Made by a program: the position numbers and the translations under genes. Under the pieces are notes generated by a model, which did no database searches, was not told where the DNA came from, and saw only the letters and a list, made by a program, of their open reading frames with translations. DNA of 64,000 bases. Origin: Rhizobium leguminosarum bv. trifolii WSM1325. GTDB taxonomy: Bacteria; Pseudomonadota; Alphaproteobacteria; Rhizobiales; Rhizobiaceae. The stretch is taken from contig CP001622.1 of assembly GCA_000023185.1 (NCBI GenBank), positions 2,480,001-2,544,000 of the forward strand, written 5' to 3'. Shown here piece by piece: positions 17,512 to 26,622 of this stretch (position 1 is the stretch's first letter; the number at the start of each line of letters is the position of its first letter).

Positions 17512-19302
17512 GTGTCGGTACCCATTGAGGACTACGCGCTCATCGGCGATTGCGAAACCGCCGCACTCGTCTCGAAGAACGGCTCGATCGACTGGCTCTG
17601 TTTTCCGCGCTTCGATTCCCCCGCCTGTTTTGCCGCCCTGCTCGGCGCCGAGGATAACGGCTTCTGGTCGCTGTCACCGTCAGGTGAAAATGTCCGCGTC
17701 ACGCGCCGCTACCGCAACGACACGCTCATTCTCGAAACCGAGTTTCAGACCGAGACCGGCACCGCCGTTCTCATCGACTTCATGCCGCTTCGCGATGGCA
17801 CGAGCGATCTGATGCGCATCGTCGAGGGCAAGAGCGGCACTGTCGCCTTCGATATGGAGCTCAACCTTCGCTTCGATTACGGCCGAACCGTTCCCTGGGT
17901 CACGCATGGCGAGGATGGCGGCATCACCGCCATTGCCGGCCCGGACAGGCTAACCATGAATTGCGCCGTCCCGCTCGAAGGCCGCGGCCTGAGCACGGTC
18001 GGCTCCTTCCAGGTTGCCGCTGGCGAGAGCCAGATCTTCACCCTGACCTGGTCCCCCTCGCATATGCCGCAGCCGGCTCAGCGGCAGGTGGAATATGCGC
18101 TGCCGGACACGGAGGAATTCTGGCAATCCTTTGCCGCGAAATGCCCGAAAGTGGGCCGGTGGACGGAACAGGTCAAACGCTCGCTCATCACGCTCAAGGC
18201 ACTGACCTACATGCCGACGGGCGGCATAGTCGCCGCGGCGACAACCTCCCTGCCGGAAAAGATCGGCGGGCCGCGCAACTGGGACTACCGCTATTGCTGG
18301 CTGCGCGACGCGACGCTGACCCTGCTCGCCCTGATGAAACTCGGCTATTACGAGGAAGCCAGTGCCTGGCGCAGCTGGCTGCTGCGCGCGGTCGCCGGCG
18401 CCCCGGCGCAGATGCAGATCATGTATGGCGTCGCCGGCGAGCGCAATCTGCTGGAATGGCAGGTTCCCTGGCTGAGTGGCTACGAGGGCTCGACACCCGT
18501 ACGCATCGGCAATGCCGCTGCCGAACAGGTGCAGCTCGATGTCTATGGCGAGGTGGCCGACGCCCTGCTGCAGGCCCGCAAGGGCGGGCTTCCGCCGCAT
18601 CACCGCGGACGCGAACTGGCGGCGGCCATTCTGCCCTTTCTCGAAAAAATCTGGATGGAGCCCGATGAAGGCATCTGGGAGGTGCGCGGCCAGCGCCAGC
18701 ATTTCACCTATTCGAAGGTCATGGCCTGGGTGGCCTTCGACCGCGCCGTCCAGATTGCCGAGGCGGACGGCGAGCCCGAGGCCGCCGTACGTTGGCGCAC
18801 GCTCGCAGATCACATCCATGCCGAGGTTTGCGAGAAGGCTTTCGATCCCGAACTCGGCTGTTTCGTGCAGGCCTACGGCTCCAAGGCGCTTGATGCCAGC
18901 CTGCTGCATCTCGGCATGGTCGGCTTCATCCCGCCTGATGATCCGCGCTATGTCGCGACAGTCGAGGCGATCGAGCGCAGGCTGCTGCGCGATGGCCTGC
19001 TGCTGCGCTACGAGACGCAGGAGGTGGACGACGGCCTGCCGCCAGGCGAAGGCGCGTTCCTCGCCTGCAGCTTCTGGCTCGTCGACGCCCTCGGCATGAT
19101 CGGCCGCCGCGACGATGCGCTGCGCCTGTTCGAGCGGCTGCTTTCTATCTGCAACGATGTCGGGCTTCTGGCGGAAGAATATGATCCCGCCGCCCGCCGC
19201 ATGCTCGGCAACTTCCCGCAGGCCTTCAGCCATGTCGGGTTGATCAACAGTGCGTTGAACCTCGCGCGGCTGGAGGGGCCGGCGGACCAGCGTTCGGCGT
19301 GA
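17512..19302 (+). CDS. Glycoside hydrolase family 15 protein (glucoamylase/trehalase-like)
   Basis: A 596-residue cytoplasmic GH15 enzyme. It begins MSVPIEDYALIGDCETAALV with the conserved NGSIDWLCFPRFDSPACFAA block of the N-terminal beta domain (about 24-43). The (alpha/alpha)6 barrel follows: GGPRNWDYRYCWLRDATLTL (about 256-276), GYEGSTPVRIGNAAAEQVQL near 320-345, and an acidic motif EEYDPAARRMLGNFPQAFSH near the C-terminus holding the catalytic base. The start is GTG at 17512, five bases after AGGAGG. Likely substrates are alpha-glucosides such as trehalose or maltooligosaccharides. Its upstream region was rebuilt by the uvrB/protease rearrangement, so its promoter may be unusual. Confidence 0.9.
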   Translation: MSVPIEDYALIGDCETAALVSKNGSIDWLCFPRFDSPACFAALLGAEDNGFWSLSPSGENVRVTRRYRNDTLILETEFQTETGTAVLIDFMPLRDGTSDLMRIVEGKSGTVAFDMELNLRFDYGRTVPWVTHGEDGGITAIAGPDRLTMNCAVPLEGRGLSTVGSFQVAAGESQIFTLTWSPSHMPQPAQRQVEYALPDTEEFWQSFAAKCPKVGRWTEQVKRSLITLKALTYMPTGGIVAAATTSLPEKIGGPRNWDYRYCWLRDATLTLLALMKLGYYEEASAWRSWLLRAVAGAPAQMQIMYGVAGERNLLEWQVPWLSGYEGSTPVRIGNAAAEQVQLDVYGEVADALLQARKGGLPPHHRGRELAAAILPFLEKIWMEPDEGIWEVRGQRQHFTYSKVMAWVAFDRAVQIAEADGEPEAAVRWRTLADHIHAEVCEKAFDPELGCFVQAYGSKALDASLLHLGMVGFIPPDDPRYVATVEAIERRLLRDGLLLRYETQEVDDGLPPGEGAFLACSFWLVDALGMIGRRDDALRLFERLLSICNDVGLLAEEYDPAARRMLGNFPQAFSHVGLINSALNLARLEGPADQRSA

Positions 19303-19328
19303 TGAGTGTGGTAAGAACCGCTGAAGAA

Positions 19329-19521
19329 AGACCCCTCCCCAACCCCTCCCACAGGTGGGAGGGGCTAATCCGGCGGCACCGCCTTGCCTCTTCCGAAACG
19401 TTGAGGATTTGGAAAGCCGGCGCGGCAGGTTAAGCCCCTCCCACTTGTGGGGGTCCGAAGGACGGGTCGAGACCCGTGGCTCGACCCCGGCATCCTACAG
19501 GAGGGGTTTGGGGCGGGGTCT
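19329..19521. repeat. Intergenic element with long inverted repeats
   Basis: AGACCCCTCCCCAACCCCTC at the left end is answered by GAGGGGTTTGGGGCGGGGTCT at the right end. An inner pair is CCCTCCCACAGGTGGGAGGG and GCCCCTCCCACTTGTGGG. It lies between the GH15 gene and uvrB and accounts for most of that 329-bp gap; the remainder is the uvrB leader. Confidence 0.65.
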
Positions 19522-19540
19522 CTTAGTATCACGCGACCGG

Positions 19541-19631
19541 GAGACTATTCAAAAATCCGAACGATTCATTCGTTTCCCTTTTGTACTCTTTCCCTCTTCA
19601 CTTTCGCGCTGACTCTCTCCATATTCGCGCC
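19541..19631 (+). promoter_or_regulatory. uvrB leader/promoter region
   Basis: Pyrimidine-rich leader with CGTTTCCCTTTTGTACTC and CTTTCCCTCTTC. It is duplicated at 16,963-17,049 with the same spacing to the ATG. An inverted pair CGAA-N7-TTCG lies at about 19,559-19,573. I did not find the alphaproteobacterial LexA box GTTC-N7-GTTC, so SOS control cannot be claimed. Confidence 0.4.
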
Positions 19632-22625
19632 ATGGCCAAATCTCCGAAGAAATCCCCCGCCCCGAATGGCTTCGAGGAAGCCCCTCAATCGTCTTTTGAG
19701 GGAGCCCCCCTCTCAGGCTCGGTTGCCGATTGGGTGAAGCAGCTGGAGGCCGATGCCGAAACCTCGGGCGTCGAGACCCAGCGCCAGATCGCCTCCAAGG
19801 CCGGCAAACATCGCAAGAAGGTGGAAATCGCCGCCAGGACGAAAACCAGCGACGGCGGCGTCAGCGCGTCGAAATCGGCGCGCGGCACCTCCATGGGCGG
19901 CTCGACCGACCCGAAGACGCGCGCGGCCGCCGGCCTCAATCCCGTCTCCGGCATGGATACGACGCTGGAGGAGGCCTCGTCGCTGCAGGCCGGCACTGCC
20001 GTCACCGCCACGGTCGAGGCGCTGTCGGCGCTGATCGAGAGCGGCAATCCGCTGCACAAGAACGGCAAGATCTGGACGCCGCACCGCCCTGCCCGGCCCG
20101 ACAAGTCAGAAGGCGGCATCGCCATTCGCATGCAGTCGGATTACGAGCCGGCCGGCGACCAGCCCACAGCCATCCGCGACCTCGTCGAGGGACTGGAGAA
20201 TGGCGACCGCAGCCAGGTGCTGCTCGGCGTCACCGGCTCCGGCAAGACCTTCACCATGGCCAAGGTGATCGAGGCAACGCAGCGCCCGGCCGTCATCCTG
20301 GCGCCGAACAAGACGCTGGCCGCCCAGCTCTATTCCGAATTCAAGAACTTCTTCCCCGACAATGCGGTGGAATATTTCGTTTCCTACTACGATTATTACC
20401 AGCCGGAAGCCTATGTGCCGCGCTCCGACACCTATATCGAGAAAGAATCCTCGATCAACGAGCAGATCGACCGCATGCGCCACTCGGCGACGCGCTCGCT
20501 GCTCGAACGCGACGACTGCATCATCGTCGCCTCGGTCTCCTGCATCTACGGTATCGGCTCGGTCGAAACCTATACGGCGATGACCTTCCAGATGTCGGTC
20601 GGCGACCGGCTCGACCAGCGCCAGCTGCTGGCCGACCTCGTCGCCCAGCAATACAAGCGCCGCGACATGGATTTCACCCGCGGTTCCTTCCGCGTGCGCG
20701 GCGATACGATCGAGCTTTTCCCCGCCCACCTTGAGGATGCCGCCTGGCGCATCTCGATGTTCGGCGACGAAATCGACGCCATCACTGAGTTCGACCCGCT
20801 CACCGGCCAGAAGGTCGGCGACCTGAAATCGGTGAAGATCTACGCCAATTCGCACTATGTCACCCCGCGCCCGACGCTGAACGGCGCCATCAAGTCGATC
20901 AAGGAAGAGCTGAGGTTACGCCTGGCCGAGCTGGAAAAGGCCGGCCGCCTGCTGGAGGCCCAGCGCCTGGAGCAGCGCACCCGCTACGATATCGAAATGC
21001 TCGAAGCCACAGGCTCCTGCCAGGGCATCGAGAACTATTCGCGTTATCTCACCGGCCGCGACCCCGGCGATCCGCCGCCGACGCTGTTCGAATATATCCC
21101 CGACAACGCCCTCGTCTTCATCGACGAAAGCCACGTCACCGTGCCGCAGATCGGCGGCATGTACCGGGGCGACTTCAGGCGCAAGGCGACGCTGGCCGAA
21201 TACGGCTTCCGCCTGCCCTCCTGCATGGACAACCGGCCGCTGCGCTTCGAGGAATGGGACGCCATGCGCCCCGACACCATCGCCGTTTCGGCCACGCCGG
21301 GCGGCTGGGAGATGGAACAATCGGGCGGCGTCTTCGCCGAACAGGTGATCCGCCCGACCGGCCTGATCGACCCGCCGGTCGAGGTCCGCTCGGCCCGCAG
21401 CCAGGTCGACGACGTGCTCGGCGAAATCCGCGAGACCGCTGCCAAGGGCTATCGCACCCTCTGCACCGTGCTGACCAAGCGCATGGCCGAGGACCTGACC
21501 GAATATCTGCATGAGCAGGGCGTGCGTGTGCGCTACATGCACTCCGACATCGACACGCTGGAGCGGATCGAGATCCTCCGCGATCTCCGCCTCGGCGCCT
21601 TCGACGTGCTCGTCGGCATCAACCTTCTGCGCGAAGGCCTCGACATTCCCGAATGCGGCTTCGTCGCCATCCTCGACGCCGACAAGGAAGGCTTCCTGCG
21701 CTCCGAAACCTCGCTGATCCAGACGATCGGCCGCGCCGCGCGCAACGTCGACGGCAAGGTCATCCTCTATGCCGACCAGATCACCGGCTCGATGAAGCGG
21801 GCGATGGAGGAAACCAGCCGCCGCCGCGAAAAGCAGATGGTCTATAACCAGGAACACGGCATCACGCCGGAATCGGTCAAGGCCAGGATCAACGACATCC
21901 TCGACAGCGTCTACGAACGCGACCACGTCCGCGCCGATATCTCGGGCACCTCGGGCAAGGGTTTCGCCGATGGCGGCAACCTCGTCGGCAACAACCTGCA
22001 GACCCATCTCAACGCGCTCGAAAAGAGCATGCGCGACGCCGCCGCCGACCTAGACTTCGAAAAAGCCGCCCGCCTCCGCGACGAAATCAAACGCCTCAAA
22101 GCCGTGGAACTCGCCGCCATGGACGACCCGATGGCCCGCGAGGAAGCGAAGGCGATGGAAGGCGTCAGACGGAACGCCAAAGCGACCCGCGAGTCCCTTC
22201 TCCCAGCCGGCGAGAAGGTGCCCGGCAGGGCGGATGAGGGGCCCACCCCCTCCTACTTCGCCAAACCCTCGATCGACGACATGGGCCCAGGCACCGACAC
22301 CACCACCCCCCTCTTCCGCAAACCCGCTCTGGATGAGATGGGCCGCGACATTGCCGAGCCCACAAAGAAGACCCTCTTCCGCAAGAACGACCTCGATGAA
22401 ATGACGGTCGGCCGAACCGAAAAGCCGGTCACCGGCGCACTGCCGGAAAAGCCGGATGCCGCCAAAAGCACGAAGCGGTTTTCACCGCTGCTCGAAGGCC
22501 AGCCGGAGCGTGATGACGTGCGGCCGGTCGTGCGTGGGAAGACGGGCGTGGGGAGCTATGAGGACCCGGGCGAGCAGAAGCGCAAGGGGCGGACGAAGGG
22601 GAAGACTGGGCGGCCGGGGCGGTAA
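19632..22625 (+). CDS. uvrB: Excinuclease ABC subunit UvrB, long rhizobial form
   Basis: UvrB of nucleotide excision repair: a helicase-like ATPase that verifies damage delivered by UvrA and recruits UvrC. 997 residues against about 670 in E. coli. An N-terminal extension of about 160 residues precedes [19 protein letters not shown]. The Walker A GVTGSGKT lies near 199-206 and the damage-probing beta-hairpin [12 protein letters not shown] near 253-264. Later motifs are [20 protein letters not shown] AVSATPG, and TIGRAARN. The UVR domain ([20 protein letters not shown]) is at about 796-830. The last 170 residues are an unusual tail with a translated genomic palindrome and FxKPxLDEM repeats (see findings). 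Start ATG 19632; an in-frame ATG upstream (19581) lies in the leader. Confidence 0.97.
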   Translation: MAKSPKKSPAPNGFEEAPQSSFEGAPLSGSVADWVKQLEADAETSGVETQRQIASKAGKHRKKVEIAARTKTSDGGVSASKSARGTSMGGSTDPKTRAAAGLNPVSGMDTTLEEASSLQAGTAVTATVEALSALIESGNPLHKNGKIWTPHRPARPDKSEGGIAIRMQSDYEPAGDQPTAIRDLVEGLENGDRSQVLLGVTGSGKTFTMAKVIEATQRPAVILAPNKTLAAQLYSEFKNFFPDNAVEYFVSYYDYYQPEAYVPRSDTYIEKESSINEQIDRMRHSATRSLLERDDCIIVASVSCIYGIGSVETYTAMTFQMSVGDRLDQRQLLADLVAQQYKRRDMDFTRGSFRVRGDTIELFPAHLEDAAWRISMFGDEIDAITEFDPLTGQKVGDLKSVKIYANSHYVTPRPTLNGAIKSIKEELRLRLAELEKAGRLLEAQRLEQRTRYDIEMLEATGSCQGIENYSRYLTGRDPGDPPPTLFEYIPDNALVFIDESHVTVPQIGGMYRGDFRRKATLAEYGFRLPSCMDNRPLRFEEWDAMRPDTIAVSATPGGWEMEQSGGVFAEQVIRPTGLIDPPVEVRSARSQVDDVLGEIRETAAKGYRTLCTVLTKRMAEDLTEYLHEQGVRVRYMHSDIDTLERIEILRDLRLGAFDVLVGINLLREGLDIPECGFVAILDADKEGFLRSETSLIQTIGRAARNVDGKVILYADQITGSMKRAMEETSRRREKQMVYNQEHGITPESVKARINDILDSVYERDHVRADISGTSGKGFADGGNLVGNNLQTHLNALEKSMRDAAADLDFEKAARLRDEIKRLKAVELAAMDDPMAREEAKAMEGVRRNAKATRESLLPAGEKVPGRADEGPTPSYFAKPSIDDMGPGTDTTTPLFRKPALDEMGRDIAEPTKKTLFRKNDLDEMTVGRTEKPVTGALPEKPDAAKSTKRFSPLLEGQPERDDVRPVVRGKTGVGSYEDPGEQKRKGRTKGKTGRPGR
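22195..22241 (+). repeat. Dispersed palindromic element translated inside uvrB
   Basis: CCCTTCTCCCAGCCGGCGAG, AAGGTGCCCGGCAGGGCGGA and TGAGGGG follow the pattern of a rhizobial repeat normally found between genes (CCTTCTCCCC-hairpin-GGGGAGAAGGTG-CCGGCAGG-CGGATGAGGGG). Here it is in frame and encodes [30 protein letters not shown] forms its hairpin. Confidence 0.65.
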
Positions 22626-22627
22626 CG

Positions 22628-22668
22628 ACAAACCGGCCAACCAGGCGGCCTGGTTTAAGATGGTTTGT
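22628..22668 (+). terminator. Nested hairpin after uvrB
   Basis: Outer arms ACAAACC / GGTTTGT enclose inner arms AACCAGG-CGG-CCTGGTT, beginning three bases after the uvrB stop. There is no long T-run, so it may be a terminator or an RNA-stabilising structure. Confidence 0.6.
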
Positions 22669-22828
22669 GTGTCGCTGGGTCAGCCGCGCCTTTCGTAATC
22701 GGCGCGGTTGACGAATCTCGGATGCTAACACCATGGGTGCGTGTCTAGGCAATCGCTTTGGAGACACCATGGGCGATTTTATGGATCAGCCTTTCTGGCT
22801 TGCAGCGTGTCCACAGACGGAATTCCCC

Positions 22829-23215
22829 ATGCCAGAAATTTGCATCGACCCCTTCCCCTCCGCCGCCGAACTGAACGCGCTCTTTTCCGCCGCCTGGGGC
22901 AGCCCGCACAACCGCGATTTCACCCCCATCCTCTCCCGCAGCCTCGCCCATATCGGCGCCTATCAGGACGACCGGCTCGTCGGCTTCGTCAATGTCGCCT
23001 GGGATGGCGGCATCCATGCCTTCATCCTCGACACCTCGGTTCACCCTGACATGCGCCGGCAGGGGATCGCGACGCGGCTGGTCAGGGAAGCGACGCGGGT
23101 TGCGGGGGAGCGCGGCGCCGAGTGGCTGCATGTCGATTTCGAACCGCATCTGACCAGCTTCTACCGCGCCTGTGGATTCAGGCCGACGAAGGCAGGACTC
23201 ATCAAGCTCGTGTAG
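22829..23215 (+). CDS. GNAT family N-acetyltransferase
   Basis: A GCN5-related acetyltransferase of 128 residues from the Met of MPEICIDPFPSAAELNALF. The acetyl-CoA binding motif A is DTSVHPDMRRQGIATRLV (Q/R-x-x-G-x-A), followed by EWLHVDFEPHLTSFYRACGF, the typical C-terminal strand-helix with FYxxCGF. The substrate is unknown. In-frame ATG codons further up (22733, 22769) would add residues outside the fold, so the shorter form is preferred; the Shine-Dalgarno evidence is weak for all of them. It stands 200 bp after uvrB beyond a hairpin, so it probably has its own promoter. Confidence 0.88.
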   Translation: MPEICIDPFPSAAELNALFSAAWGSPHNRDFTPILSRSLAHIGAYQDDRLVGFVNVAWDGGIHAFILDTSVHPDMRRQGIATRLVREATRVAGERGAEWLHVDFEPHLTSFYRACGFRPTKAGLIKLV

Positions 23216-23596
23216 TTCTTCCGCGCGGGAAGTCTGAACAAGTCGAAGCCAAACACCAACCTGCGATAGTGACGCGAATGGTCGCGCGGCGCAGCGCTAC
23301 CGACAAACCCGCTGAAAACACAATTTTCGCGAGAGCATCCCGCCCGAAAATGAAAGATAATACTATTTACGAAACCAAACCATGACTTTGAGTTCTCAAA
23401 TTAAAATTCGTTTCCCCAGTATTTCATCCTTAGTTTTTCATTAAAAAAGCAATGAAAAGACACAATTTTGCATTGAAAACTTAATCAGGGATTGGCATAG
23501 ATCCCCGAGGGGTTGTCGTCCGCCGAGCAATAAAACAGTTTTTTCGGGGATGTCTCATATTGCCGAGTACAACGCATCTTTTGGGGAAAGATATAT
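23216..23596 (+). promoter_or_regulatory. AT-rich 380-bp upstream region of the first RTX gene
   Basis: Markedly AT-rich compared with the surrounding genes from about 23,340 to 23,480. It contains GATCCCCGAGGGG. It shares AAAAGACACAATT and ACGCATCTT-TGG-GGAAAG-TATATGGCC-like blocks with the shorter leader of the second RTX gene (26,570-26,622). I see no gene in it. Confidence 0.45.
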
Positions 23597-26395
23597 ATGG
23601 CCTTGAATATTCTGGACACGAACGGCGCCACAGTTACCAAGACCGGCGCTGAGTTCGAAGCTTACGATGTTATCCGCGACTCTGAAACCAGCCCTTCCGC
23701 ACCTGTCTCTCTCACTGTTTCCGATTCCTCGGCGGCAGATCTGGCCGACGAGTTGGGCTTGGTATCGGCGAACGTGACGGTATCGAGCGGCGGCAGCACG
23801 GTCACGACGGGCGCCGGCAACGACAACATCTCAGGCGGCGAAGGCGCGGACACGCTGAGCGGCGGCGGCGGCGACGATACGATCTACGGCAACGCCGGCA
23901 ACGACAAACTGATCGGCGGTGACGGCAACGACAGGATCACTGATGGTGGTTTTGGCTTTGTGCTCGGACCTGATGGCAGCCTCCAGTCAGAAATCGTCGA
24001 CATTGACGGCGGCGACGGCGACGATTTGATAACCATTGAGAGATTCGCTCCACTGATATCGGGAACGATCGATGGCGGTGCCGGGATCGATACGTTGCGT
24101 GCCTCGGCGCTCCGGGGCCTGACGATCAAGAACGTCGAAGTGCTTGAATTGGCAGATTTTCGGGTTAGCGGTTCGAGTGCACAGTTCGAAAGCTTTGATA
24201 AGATCGCCAGATCGACCGATCCAGTCTTCAATTTTGACCCCTCACTGGTAGTGACGGATAGCGCCCACCTCGATCTTTCCGACGAACTGGGAGATCTCGG
24301 GACCCTTGTCCGCGGCTTCTCCGGCATTGACGTCAAAACCGGCGACGGCAATGATGAGTTTGCGGGCAGCGACGTCAACGACATTTTCGACGGCAGCGGC
24401 GGCAGCGACCTCATCAATGGCAACGACGGCAATGACAAATTGACCGGCGGCGACGGCAACGACACCATCAATGGCGGCGCCGGCATCGACACGGCGGCAT
24501 TCGCCGGCAATTTTGCCGAATATTCCTTCGAGATCGACAATGGCAGCCGTGTCGTGACGAGCGCGCTGGAAGGCACGGATAGGCTGACAGACGTCGAATT
24601 CGCGCGCTTTGCCGATGGCGTTTACGACTTCGCGACGGAAACCTTCACGCTCAACAGCACCGAGCCGGGTACTCCGCTGAATATCCTGGACACAAACGGC
24701 GCCACAATTACCAAGACCGGCGCTGAGTTCGAAGCTTACGACGTCATCCGCGACTCCGAAATCAATCCTCTCGTCGCGGTCAATCTGGTCGTCTCGGATT
24801 CCGGGGCGGTGGACCTTGCCGACGAACTGGGCTCCGGCTCCGCAAATGTGACGGGCTCAAGTGGCGATAATGCGATCACGACAGGCGCAGGCAACGATAA
24901 CATCAATGGCGGTGACGGCGCAGACACGCTGAACGGCGGCGCCGGAAACGATCTGATCCAGGGCGGAAATGGCAATGACACGCTGAATGGCGGTGACGGC
25001 AACGACCACATATCCGGCGACCTTGGAAACGACGTTATCAGAGGCGGCGCGGGTAACGATACGATCTCCGATGGTGAGCTTTTTGGCCTTGCCTCTGAAG
25101 TGGTTGATATCGATGCAGGCGACGGTAACGATGCCATAACTCTTGAGACATTCGCCCCAATGAATTCCGGAACGATCGATGGCGGCGCCGGGATCGATAC
25201 GCTGCAGATAAGCTCGCTCCAGGGCCTGACGATCAAGAACGTCGAGATTCTTGAAACGGCCGGATGGTCGGTTGCCGGATCGAGCGCGCAGCTCGAAAGC
25301 TTCGACAAGATCGTTTGGTCGACCGATCCCTTCGGCGATTTTCGCGCCTCAGTGGCACTGACGGACAGCGCCCACCTCGATCTCTCCGACGAGCTGGGAG
25401 ATCTCGGATCATTCATCGACGGCCACGCCTTCGGCATTGACGTCAAGACCGGCAGCGGCGACGACGAGTTCACAGGCACCGACGGCAACGATATTTTCGA
25501 CGGCAACGGCGGCAACGATATCCTCAATGGCAATGCCGGCAATGACAAATTGACCGGTGGCGCCGGCGACGACACCATCAATGGCGGCGACGGCATCGAT
25601 ACGGCAATATTCTCCGGCAATTTCGCCAATTATTCCTTCGCATTGAATAATGGCGATCACATCCTGACGAGCGCCGGGGAAGGGACGGATACGCTGACAG
25701 ACGTCGAATTGGCGCGCTTTGCCGACGGCGTCTACGATTTCGCCACGGAAACTTTTACGCCTAAGGGAAATGCCGCGCCGACCAATATCCAGCTTTCGAA
25801 GACCGCCCTCTCAGAGGACACGCCGATCTGGACCACGGTTGGCCTGCTCAGCGCCAAGGACGCCGATGGCGACGCCCTCACCTATACGCTGATTGACGGG
25901 GCGAATGATCACTTCCGGATAAAGGGCAACCGCATCGTTACCTCGAAGGAATTCGACTACGAGACCGACAAGTCGCACACGATCAAGGTGGCAGTTTCGG
26001 ACGGCAAGGTCACCGTGGAGAAGGACATCACGATCAATGTCCTCGACGTCAACGAAGCCCCTGTCAATCAGGCGCCGACCAAGCTCGCCTTCTCGCGCAG
26101 CTCGGTCTCCGAGAATGTCGCGATCGGCACCTCGGTCGGCCTTCTCACAGCCGTCGATCCGGAAGGCGGCGCCGTGAAATGGCGTCTGACGGACGATGCC
26201 GACGGCATCTTCAAGCTGGTCGGCAACAAGATCCAGACAAAGGCGGCGATCGATTATGAAAGCACCCATAGCCTGACCTTCACCGCCGAAGCCTACGACG
26301 CGGCCGGAAACTTCACGGGCCACGATTTCACGCTCGCCGTGAAGGACGTCTTCGAGGCGTCGGTTTCGAGCTTGTCGCATGAGGCGTTGATCTAG
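23597..26395 (+). CDS. RTX calcium-binding protein with C-terminal cadherin-like domains (paralogue 1)
   Basis: 932 residues, acidic, no N-terminal signal. It is built from two homologous N-terminal halves, each opening with LNILDTNGAT and containing GGxGxDxL nonapeptide arrays (GNDNISGGEGADTLSGGGGD near 75-95; again near 275-300, 430-490 and 630-665). Between these lie SSAQFESFDKI and LDLSDELGDL blocks. Two cadherin-like domains of about 95 residues follow from about 725 (ALSEDTPIWTTVGLLSAKDA; SVSENVAIGTSVGLLTAVDP). It ends SSLSHEALI, shared with the neighbour. Such proteins are secreted by type I exporters (PrsDE in rhizobia) as adhesins, enzymes or bacteriocins; no exporter gene is in the window. 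It is followed by hairpins and its paralogue. Confidence 0.88.
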   Translation: MALNILDTNGATVTKTGAEFEAYDVIRDSETSPSAPVSLTVSDSSAADLADELGLVSANVTVSSGGSTVTTGAGNDNISGGEGADTLSGGGGDDTIYGNAGNDKLIGGDGNDRITDGGFGFVLGPDGSLQSEIVDIDGGDGDDLITIERFAPLISGTIDGGAGIDTLRASALRGLTIKNVEVLELADFRVSGSSAQFESFDKIARSTDPVFNFDPSLVVTDSAHLDLSDELGDLGTLVRGFSGIDVKTGDGNDEFAGSDVNDIFDGSGGSDLINGNDGNDKLTGGDGNDTINGGAGIDTAAFAGNFAEYSFEIDNGSRVVTSALEGTDRLTDVEFARFADGVYDFATETFTLNSTEPGTPLNILDTNGATITKTGAEFEAYDVIRDSEINPLVAVNLVVSDSGAVDLADELGSGSANVTGSSGDNAITTGAGNDNINGGDGADTLNGGAGNDLIQGGNGNDTLNGGDGNDHISGDLGNDVIRGGAGNDTISDGELFGLASEVVDIDAGDGNDAITLETFAPMNSGTIDGGAGIDTLQISSLQGLTIKNVEILETAGWSVAGSSAQLESFDKIVWSTDPFGDFRASVALTDSAHLDLSDELGDLGSFIDGHAFGIDVKTGSGDDEFTGTDGNDIFDGNGGNDILNGNAGNDKLTGGAGDDTINGGDGIDTAIFSGNFANYSFALNNGDHILTSAGEGTDTLTDVELARFADGVYDFATETFTPKGNAAPTNIQLSKTALSEDTPIWTTVGLLSAKDADGDALTYTLIDGANDHFRIKGNRIVTSKEFDYETDKSHTIKVAVSDGKVTVEKDITINVLDVNEAPVNQAPTKLAFSRSSVSENVAIGTSVGLLTAVDPEGGAVKWRLTDDADGIFKLVGNKIQTKAAIDYESTHSLTFTAEAYDAAGNFTGHDFTLAVKDVFEASVSSLSHEALI

Positions 26396-26408
26396 CCACA
26401 ACACTGTG

Positions 26409-26432
26409 GCGGGACGCAGAAATGGGTCCCGC
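26409..26432 (+). terminator. Hairpin after RTX gene 1
   Basis: GCGGGAC-GCAGAAATGG-GTCCCGC, 14 bp past the stop. It matches in position and partly in sequence (GACGCAGAAATG) the hairpin after the second RTX gene. Confidence 0.55.
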
Positions 26433-26446
26433 GACAAGGGCAGGAT

Positions 26447-26482
26447 GCGCCCGCGTGCTCCTTTAAACGAGCACGCGGGCGC
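26447..26482 (+). terminator. Strong hairpin between the RTX genes
   Basis: Perfect 14-bp arms GCGCCCGCGTGCTC / GAGCACGCGGGCGC with loop CTTTAAAC. No T-tract follows, so it may stall, stabilise or separate transcripts rather than be a simple intrinsic terminator. Confidence 0.65.
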
Positions 26483-26622
26483 TACCACCGCACCGAACGC
26501 ACAGCCTAAGGTCGCAGTCTTTCCGAATAAGAGGGCTGCCCCCACGAACCTTCTCCACCCGGAACGGCAGAAAAGACACAATTCGTTCTTGCAGAATCCA
26601 ACGCATCTTCTGGAAAGTTTAC

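Noticed and set aside
17950..19233. Minus-strand frame opposite GH15
   Set aside because: Shadow of a strongly supported gene.
19550..19631. LexA (SOS) box upstream of uvrB
   Set aside because: The alphaproteobacterial consensus GTTC-N7-GTTC is not present; only a weak CGAA/TTCG pair is seen.
20916..22007. Minus-strand frame opposite uvrB
   Set aside because: Shadow; Asp/Val/Ala-rich, reflecting UvrB codons.
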